A DNA stretch of 32,221 bases from Corallococcus interemptor (lineage in GTDB: Bacteria; Myxococcota; Myxococcia; Myxococcales; Myxococcaceae). Location: the NCBI RefSeq assembly GCF_003668875.1, contig NZ_RAWM01000105.1, positions 1 to 32,221 of the forward strand, given 5' to 3'. Below the pieces are notes generated by a model. The model worked only from the letters and a program-made list of their open reading frames with translations, searched no databases and had not been told where the DNA came from. Position numbers and translations under genes: made by a program. Shown here one piece after another: positions 25,401 to 32,221 of the stretch (position 1 is the stretch's first letter; each line of letters opens with the position of its first letter).

Positions 25401-26479
25401 ACTCGCTCACGGACTTCGCCATCGCGCGAGACCGGGCGCGCAGCCTGGGGGATTCCCGCGCGCAGGTGGAGCTGCTGCTCGACGAGGCCATGGCCTTCGA
25501 CTGGGTGAACGACTACGCGCGCAGCGAGTCGCGGGTGCAGGAGGCGCAGCAGCTGGCGGAAGCGGTGCCGTCGCCCTACGTGCGCACGCGGCTGCTCCTG
25601 GCACTGGGCCGCGCGCAGTTCCGCAAGGGCGAGTGGCTGGACGCGCTCATGACGCTGGAGGCTGCGGCGGAGCGGGCGCGGAAGCTGGGAGACGCGGGCT
25701 ACGAATCCCTGGTGGTGGCGCTGCTCCTGATGGTCGCCATCCTGCCGAGCATGGGCAACATCGACGGCGCGGAGCGGCTGCTCGACGAGCTCATCAGCAT
25801 CTGCACGGAGCGCGGCGACCGGCTCCACCTGGGCGCGGCCATCAACAACCGCCGCAACCTGTGGGTGGCCCGGCGCGACCTGACGAACGCGCTGAAGGAC
25901 CAGGAGCGCTTCATGCAACTGGGGCGCGAGCTGGGCGTGGTGGGCTGGGAGTACTTCGGCGAAATCAACCTGGGCGAGCTGTACTACCAGGCGGGCGACT
26001 CGGAGGCGGCGGCGCCGCACATCGCGCGCGCCGTGGCGCTGGAGCGCCGGCATCCGGAGGTGGCGCACCGGCCCTGGGCGCTGCTGCTCCAGGCGCGGGC
26101 CACGGCGTGGGCGGGGCGGCACGAACAGGCGCGCGGCCTGCTGGAACAGGTGCGGCAGGCGCTGGCCACGAACCGGCACGGCGCGCACCTGAGCCCGTCG
26201 GAAGAGGTGCTCTTCTCCATGGTGGAGCTGTCCGCCCGGGACGCGACGGCGGCGGAGTGGCACGCGCTGCGCGAGCGCTCCGCCCAGGTCTCCGTGGAGC
26301 AGGAGCCCCTGGAGGTGCTGGAGATGATGGGGCTCGCGGCCGGGCGCCGGGGCGACTTCGCGGAGGCGATGCTCGCGCTCGGAGAGGCGCTGGCGCGCTC
26401 GGCGCACATGCCGAACCTGATGGAGGACCGCATCCGCCACTCGCTGGAGCGGGTGAGGGATCTCACGCCCGCGGCGTAG
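22457..26479 (+). CDS. Multidomain Ser/Thr protein kinase: Zn-ribbon, kinase, cyclase-like, AAA ATPase, TPR
   Basis: A 1340-residue signalling protein starting at GTG 22457. Residues 4-18 form a possible zinc ribbon (C4-x2-C7...H15-x2-C18). The kinase domain (about 42-310) has GGFG, Lys75, catalytic Asp168 in HCDLKPEH, Asp187 in DFG and APE; Cys replaces the usual Arg of HRD, as in DYRK-type kinases. Residues ~345-460 (RRSVAVLFVSS ... YGGHMAFADGERFAGVF) resemble a degenerate class III cyclase domain. A STAND/AAA-type ATPase follows (about 485-830) with Walker A GDRGLGKS (Lys528) and Walker B LCLIVDD (Asp657/658). The C-terminal half (about 880-1300) is TPR-like helical repeats for protein binding. 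It has no transmembrane segment and is expected to be cytoplasmic. This resembles large myxobacterial kinases whose ATPase/TPR part senses or scaffolds. Divergent from the toxin gene. Confidence 0.9.
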   Translation: MPRCLTCGRRWEGSHTPCPPGVPPLIAPPSDAALVVPDVPGYRCEKVIARGGFGVLLAAHARSADGTEGERIALKLARPGIALAEEQLAREAEALRAMGPPTVPALHATGTLPGGQRFLAMEYVPLPTLADWLARVSGPMSPQEFGPRASVLLEAVSVVHAHGLVHCDLKPEHVFLDDAHKRARVFDFGLVQRPAPGALADDGTPDDTSSFAGTAEYMAPEQCAGHAVLDARTDVYALGVILYELITGRPPFFGPLTEVLQAHLSLRPPPPSEYAPVAPPVEEVVLRCLAKEPARRPRDAAAVAQALRAALDHAGQSTVQPAPRLTLLPEVRPAQTRRSVAVLFVSSRSSPVAMQKALAAYGGHMAFADGERFAGVFDPDVGENPVRRALRAAEGLAERGLAPASLVDVASVTVQRRRDGAPRYLSAIFAREERYPHVPELRGPLLSISAAEAVPEVPCLPVPGHSGLMRPAPSGAAPRPDVTVLQLGGGMLMGRDVELEQLLESARSAVSDGAPTIVTVRGDRGLGKSHLSSTLGLRLGAALPQARVYALRSREPVQGDPEGTLRSLLRMALHGVDREETDTQEVGRNAILERLGPRLGMELWPGVAATLGWYAPGGPELQSWAAAPGALRSLAMRATGELLAATARERPLCLIVDDAHFAEETALDALEYAALAETRVPLWVCVLVRPGFEQSRPAWGARAARHLDLPLSGLSPGDAHALCRALLKPVENVPAQAVERIVERAQRVPLFLVELVRGLKRQGLVRQRGPGGNWYLVTDELDRLPELRLVEWLADRELGALPPALAAHARLCALLGATFTATAADGVVRELERDGAAAQFPLDVGHATRRLLDLGLLVEHRLEGLSFRNELVREAVVASLPAEEKARIHHAAYRHYLSPAGSQERQRLARLALHAAAAGNRDEAAALTIDLAESARGRHAYLDAEAMYTRALELIEPEDELRRLTALRGRGLMRYRIGRYEDSLTDFAIARDRARSLGDSRAQVELLLDEAMAFDWVNDYARSESRVQEAQQLAEAVPSPYVRTRLLLALGRAQFRKGEWLDALMTLEAAAERARKLGDAGYESLVVALLLMVAILPSMGNIDGAERLLDELISICTERGDRLHLGAAINNRRNLWVARRDLTNALKDQERFMQLGRELGVVGWEYFGEINLGELYYQAGDSEAAAPHIARAVALERRHPEVAHRPWALLLQARATAWAGRHEQARGLLEQVRQALATNRHGAHLSPSEEVLFSMVELSARDATAAEWHALRERSAQVSVEQEPLEVLEMMGLAAGRRGDFAEAMLALGEALARSAHMPNLMEDRIRHSLERVRDLTPAA

Positions 26480-26490
26480 CGCGCTACGCC
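26473..26490. repeat. Perfect 18-bp palindrome holding two convergent stop codons
   Basis: GGCGTAGCG followed by CGCTACGCC is exactly self-complementary and contains the TAG of the kinase gene (26477-26479) and, on the other strand, the TAG of the OPT gene (26484-26486). There is no T-run. It could form a 3' hairpin on both mRNAs. Confidence 0.6.
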
Positions 26491-28289
26491 GGCTTCGACA
26501 GCGCCGCCGTCGCCGCGACGAAGAGCCCCATCAGCGACTCGCCCACCAGCGCGCCGGAGCTCAGCGAGGGCACGTGCGCGTCGGTCGTCTTCGGCGCCCA
26601 CCTGCGCGCGAGCGCCGCCAGGCCCGCGCCCACGCACAACGTCACCGCGAAGTAGGGCGGCGTGATGAAGCCGATGCCCATGGCCACCGGCGACGGCAGC
26701 CACCGCGCCGCCCGGCTCTTCGCGGCCAGCGTCGACAGCGCGCCCACCGCGAAGCCCACCAGCGCGGCCTGGCCCGCGTAGGGCGGCAGCCCCGCCAGGC
26801 CTCGCACGGACACCTCCGCCACCGCCCGGAACTGCGCCGCCGAGGGCGCCGGCAACACCGCCGTCCCCACGCCATATGCGTTCACCAGCAGCAGGTAGGC
26901 CGGCACCGCCACCAGCGCGCCCACCGCCACGCCCACCAGCTGCGCGGCGAGCTGCCGCGAGGCGGACGCGCCCAGCAGGTACCCCGCCTTCAACGACCAC
27001 AGGCTCACGCCCGTCTGCGCCGCCGCGCCCGCCACCACCGAGCCCGCCGCCACGTTGGGCGCCAGCTCTCCGGGCCGCACCCCGCCGAAGACGACCTGCG
27101 TGAGGTTTCCCACCTGGCCCACCGGCGACACGTCCGCCTGTCCCGCGCTCCGGGCGCACACCGCGCACAGCGGCACCAGCAGCGCGAGCGCCAGCAGCAT
27201 GGACGGCACGCCCAGGCCGAAGAGCACCCCGCCCAGCACCACCGCCAGCACGCACGCCACCGCGGCCACGCCCAGGCTCCACCGGGGCAGCCCGCCCCGG
27301 CTCACGCCCACCGAGCGCAGGTCCTTCGCCGCGCCCAGGAAGTCCCGCGCCTGCGCCGCCAGCGACGCCACCGCCCCGCCCACCATCAGGCCCACGCCGG
27401 GCCACATCAGCCACGAGGACAGCGGCTCGAAACCCGCGCCCGACACCAGGCCCGTGTCCACGAGCCACGACGCGAGCACACCCCACGCCAGCGCCGCGCC
27501 CAGCAGCATGCTCAGCGCCAGCGGCAGGCCCGTCATCATGCCCACCGACAGCAGCATGGGGCTCAGCCCCACGCCCCACATCACGGACTCCAGCGGGACG
27601 CCGCCCACGCGGCCCGGCAGCGCCACCATCCCCGGCAGCCACGCGCGCGCATCGCGCATCCAGGTGATGGCCATGGCCACCACGCCGGAGACCACCAGCG
27701 TGCGGCCCCTTCCGGCCCGCGTGTCCCGCGCCTCATCCGGAGGCGTGGCCGCGTGCAGCGTGGAGATGAGCTCCGCGGTCGCGATGCCCGTGGGAAACGG
27801 CAGGGCCTCCTGCTCCACCAGGCGCCGCCGCAACAGGCTCGCCACCAGCACACCCACCGCGCCCAGCACCAGGCCCCAGGCCGCGATGCCCCAGCCCGGA
27901 ACGACCGAGCCCAGCAGGGTCAGCGCCGGGATGGCGGCCAGCAGCCCCGCCGACGCGGGCGTCGCGCCCACCGCGGCGGCCGTCGTCTGCGTGAGGTTGT
28001 TCTCCAGCGGCGTGTAGGGCACGCCCCGCCTGCGTCCGTAGGGCGCCAGCGCGCTGAACCCCAGCACCGCCGCGGTGATGGAGCCCGAGTCCCACAGGCC
28101 CGTCTTCAACCCCATGTAGAGGTTGGTGATGGCCAGGAGCGCGCCAATGAGCAGCCCCATCCCCAGCGACCGGACCGTCCACTCCAGGCCTTCCGGAGCC
28201 ACGGCCCCCGTCAGCCCCACCGGCACGGGGACCTCCGGCGCCGCGGCCACCTGGGGGGCCGCCGCGGGGTGACCGGAGGAGGCGCTCAT
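26484..28289 (-). CDS. OPT-family oligopeptide/metal-chelate transporter
   Basis: A 601-residue polytopic inner-membrane protein with about 14-16 hydrophobic segments and OPT-family landmarks: ITNLYMGLKTGLWDSGSI in the first helices, ENNLTQTTAAAVG, LPFPTGIATAEL and SLWSLKAGYLLGAS. OPT proteins import oligopeptides or metal-chelate complexes with proton symport. A Pro/Ala-rich cytoplasmic N-tail (1-35) precedes the first helix. Its ATG overlaps the stop of the upstream histidine kinase by 4 bp (ATGA), with GGAGG about 9 bases before, so the two are translationally coupled; the transporter may supply or respond to the kinase's signal. The stop faces that of the kinase-AAA gene with only 4 bp between. 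The substrate cannot be told from sequence. Confidence 0.88.
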   Translation of the reverse strand: MSASSGHPAAAPQVAAAPEVPVPVGLTGAVAPEGLEWTVRSLGMGLLIGALLAITNLYMGLKTGLWDSGSITAAVLGFSALAPYGRRRGVPYTPLENNLTQTTAAAVGATPASAGLLAAIPALTLLGSVVPGWGIAAWGLVLGAVGVLVASLLRRRLVEQEALPFPTGIATAELISTLHAATPPDEARDTRAGRGRTLVVSGVVAMAITWMRDARAWLPGMVALPGRVGGVPLESVMWGVGLSPMLLSVGMMTGLPLALSMLLGAALAWGVLASWLVDTGLVSGAGFEPLSSWLMWPGVGLMVGGAVASLAAQARDFLGAAKDLRSVGVSRGGLPRWSLGVAAVACVLAVVLGGVLFGLGVPSMLLALALLVPLCAVCARSAGQADVSPVGQVGNLTQVVFGGVRPGELAPNVAAGSVVAGAAAQTGVSLWSLKAGYLLGASASRQLAAQLVGVAVGALVAVPAYLLLVNAYGVGTAVLPAPSAAQFRAVAEVSVRGLAGLPPYAGQAALVGFAVGALSTLAAKSRAARWLPSPVAMGIGFITPPYFAVTLCVGAGLAALARRWAPKTTDAHVPSLSSGALVGESLMGLFVAATAALSKPA

Positions 28290-30553
28290 CGAGACGCCTC
28301 CGCCGAGCGGCCCACCAGCTCGCGCAGCTGCGCCAGGTCCAGCGGCTTGCTCAGCTTGAGGTTCGGCACGTCCCGGAGGAACGACGTCGTGCGCGGCGTG
28401 AAGGCCCCACCCGTCATGAACACCATCCGTCCCGCCTGCTCCGGCACCGAGCGCCCCAGCTCGAAGTACAGGTCCATGCCCGTCATCCCCGGCATCATCA
28501 CGTCGCAGAGGATGAGGTCGAAGCGGCTGCCCTCGTTCACCAGCCGCAGCGCCGCCTGCGCGCTGTTCGCGGTGGACACCTCATGCTCCGACGCCAGCGA
28601 GCGCTGCAGCGCCACCGTCACGTTGGGCTCGTCATCCACCACCAGGATGCGCGCGCGCGCCCCCGCCGGCGCCGTCGCGGACAGCCGCGGGTAGAGGTCC
28701 ACCTCGTGCGCGGCCGAGCGCAGCACCACGCGGAACGTGCTGCCCTGCCCCGGCGTGCTCTCCGCGTGGATGGAGCCGCCCATGGACTCCACGATGCCGT
28801 GGCAGATGGACAGCCCCAGCCCCGTGCCCACGCCCACCGCCTTGGTGGTGAAGAACGGATCGAAGATGCGCCCCAGCACCTCCGGCGTCATGCCCACGCC
28901 GGTGTCGCGCACCTCCACCACCACCTTGCCCGCCTCGCCCGGGCGGATGATGGCGCGAATCTCATGCTCGGTGACGGAGGACGGGTCCTCCGGGATGGCC
29001 TGCGCCGCGTTGAGCAAGAGATTCAGGAACACCTGGCACAACCGCGCCTCGCTCGCCTCCACCGCGGGGACGGGTTCGAACTCCGTCACCAGCCGCGCGC
29101 GGTGGCGGATGACGTTGTCCGCCATCTTGCACGCCAGCTCCACCGAGCGGCGCACGTCCACCGGCATGGGCCGCGACTCCTGCTCGCCGCGCGCGAAGAC
29201 CTTCAGGTCGCGCACGATGGTCGCGATGCGCTCCGCGCCCTCCGTCGTCTCGCGCACCAGCTGCTGGATGGAGGCCACCGGCTCCGACGGCGCGCCTTGC
29301 GCCTCCAGCTTGTCCAGCCCCTCGCGGATGAGGTGCAGGTTCACCAGCATGTACGCCAGCGGGTTGTTGATTTCGTGCGCCACGCCCGCGCCCAGCGTGC
29401 CCACGCTGGCCAGCCGGTCCGCCACCACCAGGCGCGCCTGCAGCTGCCGGCGCTCGCTCAGGTCGCGGTGCACCATGATGTTCGCGATGATGCGCCCTTC
29501 GGCGTCGCGCAGCGGCACCACCACGGACTCGCAGACGCACGCCATGCCGTCCGCGCGCTTGAACTCCAGCTCCCCGCTCCAGCGCCCGTGCACCTCCAGC
29601 GCGGTGAGGACGGCGCCCGTCAGCCGGTCCGGCTCGCCGGGGTGAAGCACGCTGAAGAGCGTCTGCCCCATGGCCTCCTTGCGGCTGCGGCCGAACATCC
29701 GCTCCGCGCTGGTGTTCCAGTCAATCACGCCACCCGCCAGGTCCGTGATGACGACGCCGTCGGAGATGCTCTCGAAGATGAGCGCCTGGCGGTGCAGCTC
29801 CTGCTCCGCCTGCTTGCGCGCGGTGATGTCCATCACCGTGCCCGTCACCCGCGCGGGCTGCCCTGACGCATCCAGCAGCACGTCGCCCTTGCACGAAATC
29901 CAGCGGAAGCCGCTGCCCGGGGGCTCGATGCGGTACTCCACGTCCACCTGCGAGCGCTGCTGCAGCGCCGTGGCCAGCCCCGCGCGAAGCCGGGGCAGGT
30001 CCGCCGGATGCACCACCTCCTCCAGGTCCATGGCGCGGCCGGACAGCTTGCCCACGGCCAGGCCCAGGAGCCGGTCCACGTGCTCGCTCCACGTCACCTG
30101 CCCGCTCTTCGCGTTCCAGTCCCAGATGCCCACGCGCGCGGCGGACAGGGCCTGCCGCAGCTGCTCCTCGCGCTGCTCCAGCACCTCGCGCCGGGAGAAG
30201 CGGAACACCGTCACCGTGCCCACCTGGAGCCGGTCGCCCTCCTGCAGCTCCGCGGTGGACACCGGCAGGCCGTTGAGGAACGTGCCGTTGGTGGACTCCA
30301 GGTCCGTCACGAGGCACGAGCCGTCCGGCTTGCGCAGGATGCGCGCGTGCTTGCGCGACACCCCGTGGTCGTCGATGCGCACCTCGGCCTCCGAGCCGCG
30401 CCCGATGACGTGCTCGCCCGGCTCCAGCCGGTACGCCTTGCCGATGGCGGCTGGCGTCGTGGTGCTGATGAGGATGAGGCACGCCCCGGTCGAGGACGGG
30501 GCCGTGACCGACTGGCCCGCGCAGGTCGTGAGCTCGTCCACCAACGTCATCAT
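28286..30553 (-). CDS. FHA-PAS-PAS hybrid histidine kinase with receiver domain
   Basis: A 755-residue soluble hybrid sensor kinase. FHA (about 30-115; GRGSEAEV, SRKHA, STNGTFLNG) binds phospho-threonine peptides. PAS1 (about 135-245) and PAS2 (about 254-375) are signal-sensing domains. The HisKA helix has His393 in GAGVAHEINNPL; the ATPase domain has NLLLNAAQAI, DTGVGM and GTGLGLSI; the C-terminal receiver (about 635-755) has Asp684 in LILCDVMMPGMTG. No membrane segments, so it is cytoplasmic. The start at ATG 30553 (MM pair) places the FHA domain directly after a short tail; AGGGGG lies upstream. A much longer frame extension (to 30994) would run into the divergent kinase gene and is rejected. 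Translationally coupled to the OPT transporter and divergent from a Ser/Thr kinase, a plausible source of the phospho-threonine for FHA. Confidence 0.93.
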   Translation of the reverse strand: MMTLVDELTTCAGQSVTAPSSTGACLILISTTTPAAIGKAYRLEPGEHVIGRGSEAEVRIDDHGVSRKHARILRKPDGSCLVTDLESTNGTFLNGLPVSTAELQEGDRLQVGTVTVFRFSRREVLEQREEQLRQALSAARVGIWDWNAKSGQVTWSEHVDRLLGLAVGKLSGRAMDLEEVVHPADLPRLRAGLATALQQRSQVDVEYRIEPPGSGFRWISCKGDVLLDASGQPARVTGTVMDITARKQAEQELHRQALIFESISDGVVITDLAGGVIDWNTSAERMFGRSRKEAMGQTLFSVLHPGEPDRLTGAVLTALEVHGRWSGELEFKRADGMACVCESVVVPLRDAEGRIIANIMVHRDLSERRQLQARLVVADRLASVGTLGAGVAHEINNPLAYMLVNLHLIREGLDKLEAQGAPSEPVASIQQLVRETTEGAERIATIVRDLKVFARGEQESRPMPVDVRRSVELACKMADNVIRHRARLVTEFEPVPAVEASEARLCQVFLNLLLNAAQAIPEDPSSVTEHEIRAIIRPGEAGKVVVEVRDTGVGMTPEVLGRIFDPFFTTKAVGVGTGLGLSICHGIVESMGGSIHAESTPGQGSTFRVVLRSAAHEVDLYPRLSATAPAGARARILVVDDEPNVTVALQRSLASEHEVSTANSAQAALRLVNEGSRFDLILCDVMMPGMTGMDLYFELGRSVPEQAGRMVFMTGGAFTPRTTSFLRDVPNLKLSKPLDLAQLRELVGRSAEASR

Positions 30554-30696
30554 GTATGCAAGCCCCCTGGCGTACCCCTGCGCTCGGGACGGCCGTGTCC
30601 TCGCCGCCTGTCGTGCATGACGCCGTGCTCCGTGTGGCCCGAACGGCTGGCCCGGACCGCCACCATACCCCAACGGCTTCCAATGAACGCCCCCTC

Positions 30697-30715
30697 CCCT
30701 CCGGGACCCGGAGGG
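30697..30715. promoter_or_regulatory. Perfect 19-bp inverted repeat between divergent kinase genes
   Basis: CCCTCCGGG-A-CCCGGAGGG, two perfect 9-bp arms around one base, sits near the middle of the 256-bp divergent region (30554-30809). It is a good candidate operator for co-regulating the FHA histidine kinase operon and the Ser/Thr kinase gene. Confidence 0.45.
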
Positions 30716-30809
30716 TGACTCCTGGTGAACGGGTAGACAGGCGAGCAGGGCAGGCGGCCTGGCACGGGTACACGCGACCCACCCCGTGGATGGTAGGGTG
30801 CGGGCATTC

Positions 30810-32198
30810 ATGGCGGCGGACTCCGAGAGCACCTTCCGCATCCAGGCGCGCGCGGCCGCGAACGCCACGGAGAAGGCGCACGACACACCCACCCGTGCCG
30901 AGCGGGGACCGGGCACCCTGGCGGGTGAGTACGTCCTCAAGTCCATGCTCGCCGCGGGTGGCCACGGCAGCGTGTACGAGGCGGAGCACCGCATCCTGGG
31001 GCGGCACGCCGCGGTGAAGGTGCTGCACTCGCACCTGGCGGATCAGGGCGAGATGCTCCAGCGCTTCGTGCGCGAGGCGCGCGTCGTCAACCAGATCCAC
31101 CACCCGAACATCGTGGACGTCTACGACTTCGGGCTGATGCCGGACGGCAGCCCCTACTACGTGATGGAGCTGCTCTCCGGGCGCACCCTGAGCCAGGTGG
31201 TGCAGGAGCGCGGGCGGCTGTCCGCGTCCCGCGCGCTGGCGTACCTGGAGCCCGTCTGCGGCGCGCTGGAGGCGGCGCACCGCGCGGGCGTCGTGCACCG
31301 GGACCTGAAGTCCAGCAACATCCTCGTGGTGGAGGAGGGGGAGAAGCCCCGGCTGAAGCTGCTGGACTTCGGCATCGCGAAGCTCATCCAGCAGGAGCCC
31401 GGCCAGCAGGGGCTCACCACCGCGGGCCAGCGCCTGGGCACCGCGCACGCCATGGCGCCGGAGCAGTTCCGGGGCGGCAGCATCGGGCCGCCCACGGACG
31501 TGTACGCGCTGGGCGTGCTGCTCTACCAGCTGCTCACCGGCCGCTATCCGTTCCAGTCGGATGATCGCCTGGAGCTGGAGCGCATGCACCTGGAGGCCCC
31601 TCCGCCGCGCCCCAGCATGAAGGCCCCGGTGTCCCCCGCGGTGGACGCGGTGGTGCTGCGCTGCCTCAACAAGGACTCCACCCGCCGCTACCCCAGCGTG
31701 AACGCCTTCCTCACCGCCCTGCGCGAGGCCACGGAAGAGCCCAACCATGTGGAGGGCCAGACGCGCCTGGTGCTGGCCGTGAACGCGGAGGTGGTGCTCC
31801 CCGACGCGGACCTGGACGACGACACCACCTACGCCGCGCTCGCCACCGTCATGGACACGCTGGAGCAGGGCCTGCGCGCCCAGGGCTTCATCCTGGCGCT
31901 CCAGACGGGCACCACGCTGCTGGGGGTGCGGCCGCTCGACCCCGGCGGTGCGCCCCTGCACGACCTCCAGCCCCTGCGGGATCTGCAGGCGCAGGCCCAG
32001 CACCTGGCCGAGTCCGCCCACGCCCGCGTCCACCTCTGCCTCCACCATGGCGAGGCGGAAACCCGCGGCGATTCCAGCGAGGCCGAGGTGGTAGGCGGCC
32101 CGGTCACGCATGTGGCAACCTGGAACGTAAGGGAGCCCGGTGGTTTCGCCGTCACCCGCCCCGCATCCCAGTATCTGGACAGTCCGCTTCCGCATTGA
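30810..32198 (+). CDS. Ser/Thr protein kinase with C-terminal degenerate cyclase-like domain
   Basis: A 462-residue PknB-type kinase. After a ~38-residue disordered tail, the kinase domain (about 40-305) has a modified Gly loop (AAGGHGSVYEA), Lys70 in AAVKVLH, a canonical HRDLKSSN with Asp165, Asp186 in DFG and MAPEQ. The C-terminal ~150 residues (RLVLAVNAEVVL ... LCLHHGEAE ... GGPVTHVATW) look like a class III adenylate/guanylate cyclase homology domain without its catalytic metal Asp pair, so probably regulatory. No transmembrane helix is seen. Start: ATG 30810 preferred; in-frame GTGs at 30786 and 30798 are possible, and the SD is weak in all cases. It is divergent from the FHA-histidine kinase gene, a likely signalling partner. 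Confidence 0.9.
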   Translation: MAADSESTFRIQARAAANATEKAHDTPTRAERGPGTLAGEYVLKSMLAAGGHGSVYEAEHRILGRHAAVKVLHSHLADQGEMLQRFVREARVVNQIHHPNIVDVYDFGLMPDGSPYYVMELLSGRTLSQVVQERGRLSASRALAYLEPVCGALEAAHRAGVVHRDLKSSNILVVEEGEKPRLKLLDFGIAKLIQQEPGQQGLTTAGQRLGTAHAMAPEQFRGGSIGPPTDVYALGVLLYQLLTGRYPFQSDDRLELERMHLEAPPPRPSMKAPVSPAVDAVVLRCLNKDSTRRYPSVNAFLTALREATEEPNHVEGQTRLVLAVNAEVVLPDADLDDDTTYAALATVMDTLEQGLRAQGFILALQTGTTLLGVRPLDPGGAPLHDLQPLRDLQAQAQHLAESAHARVHLCLHHGEAETRGDSSEAEVVGGPVTHVATWNVREPGGFAVTRPASQYLDSPLPH

Positions 32199-32221
32199 GC
32201 CGTCCCGCCCCTCCGATTCCC

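Noticed and set aside
22388..26440. 1350-codon - strand open frame opposite the large kinase
   Set aside because: The sequence is low complexity (R, H, Q, A) and has no motifs, whereas the + strand shows kinase, AAA and TPR domains.
30760..30776. Possible sigma-54 promoter (TGGCAC then CACGC)
   Set aside because: The -12 GC is off by one base from the required spacing and the TTGC element is absent.
30554..30994. N-terminal extension of the FHA-histidine kinase frame
   Set aside because: It would overlap the divergent Ser/Thr kinase gene and encodes low-complexity sequence; the FHA domain begins naturally after the ATG at 30553.
1..32221. tRNA, rRNA, CRISPR array, insertion sequence or phage integration site
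   Set aside because: I saw no cloverleaf-like gene, rRNA signature, regularly spaced direct repeats, transposase/integrase motifs or flanking target duplications.

Overview
This window looks like chromosomal DNA of a fruiting myxobacterium, most likely Myxococcaceae (Corallococcus or Myxococcus type). The reasons are very high GC with strong third-position bias, a MYXO-CTERM-like C-terminus, eukaryote-type Ser/Thr kinases fused to AAA/TPR and cyclase-like modules, an FHA/PAS hybrid histidine kinase, many predicted lipoproteins, a large NRPS-PKS, and a lipoprotein polymorphic toxin with its immunity gene. This rests on gene content and composition only. I see no rRNA, tRNA, CRISPR array, transposase or integrase.

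Layout. 1-2056 (+): the tail of a MYXO-CTERM-like surface protein, a strong terminator, then a secreted alpha-lytic-type S1 protease with a ricin-type lectin domain. 2137-5525 (-): a MarR regulator, HlyD/EmrA adaptor and DHA2 MFS pump in one operon. 5656-7001: a lipoprotein glycerophosphodiesterase whose barrel looks circularly permuted, divergent from a tiny Cys-rich oxidoreductase-like protein. 7002-16029 (-): a 2865-residue NRPS-PKS (A-PCP-C-A-PCP-KS-AT-ACP-TE) with an overlapping NTF2/SnoaL-like gene. 16116-17931: a membrane metal-dependent hydrolase converging on a glutamine cyclotransferase that follows a single-domain response regulator. 17932-18372: a 441-bp divergent intergenic region with two identical-arm palindromes. 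18373-19878 (+): a DegP/HtrA lipoprotein protease with a textbook terminator. 19938-22196 (-): a lipoprotein Tox-REase-5 toxin and Imm52 immunity gene. 22457-26479 (+): a giant Ser/Thr kinase-AAA-TPR protein. 26484-30553 (-): an FHA-PAS-PAS-HK-REC kinase overlapping an OPT-family transporter. 30810-32198 (+): a second Ser/Thr kinase, divergent from the FHA kinase.

How the genes work together. Four units stand out: a self-regulated drug efflux operon; a one-enzyme natural-product assembly line with a coupled small accessory protein; a contact-dependent (SitA/SitI-like) toxin-immunity pair; and a signalling block in which a Ser/Thr kinase faces an FHA-domain histidine kinase that is translationally coupled to an oligopeptide-type transporter. 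Genes are tightly packed. Three convergent pairs end with abutting or overlapping stop codons, and no gene-free stretch exceeds 300 bp except 17932-18372.
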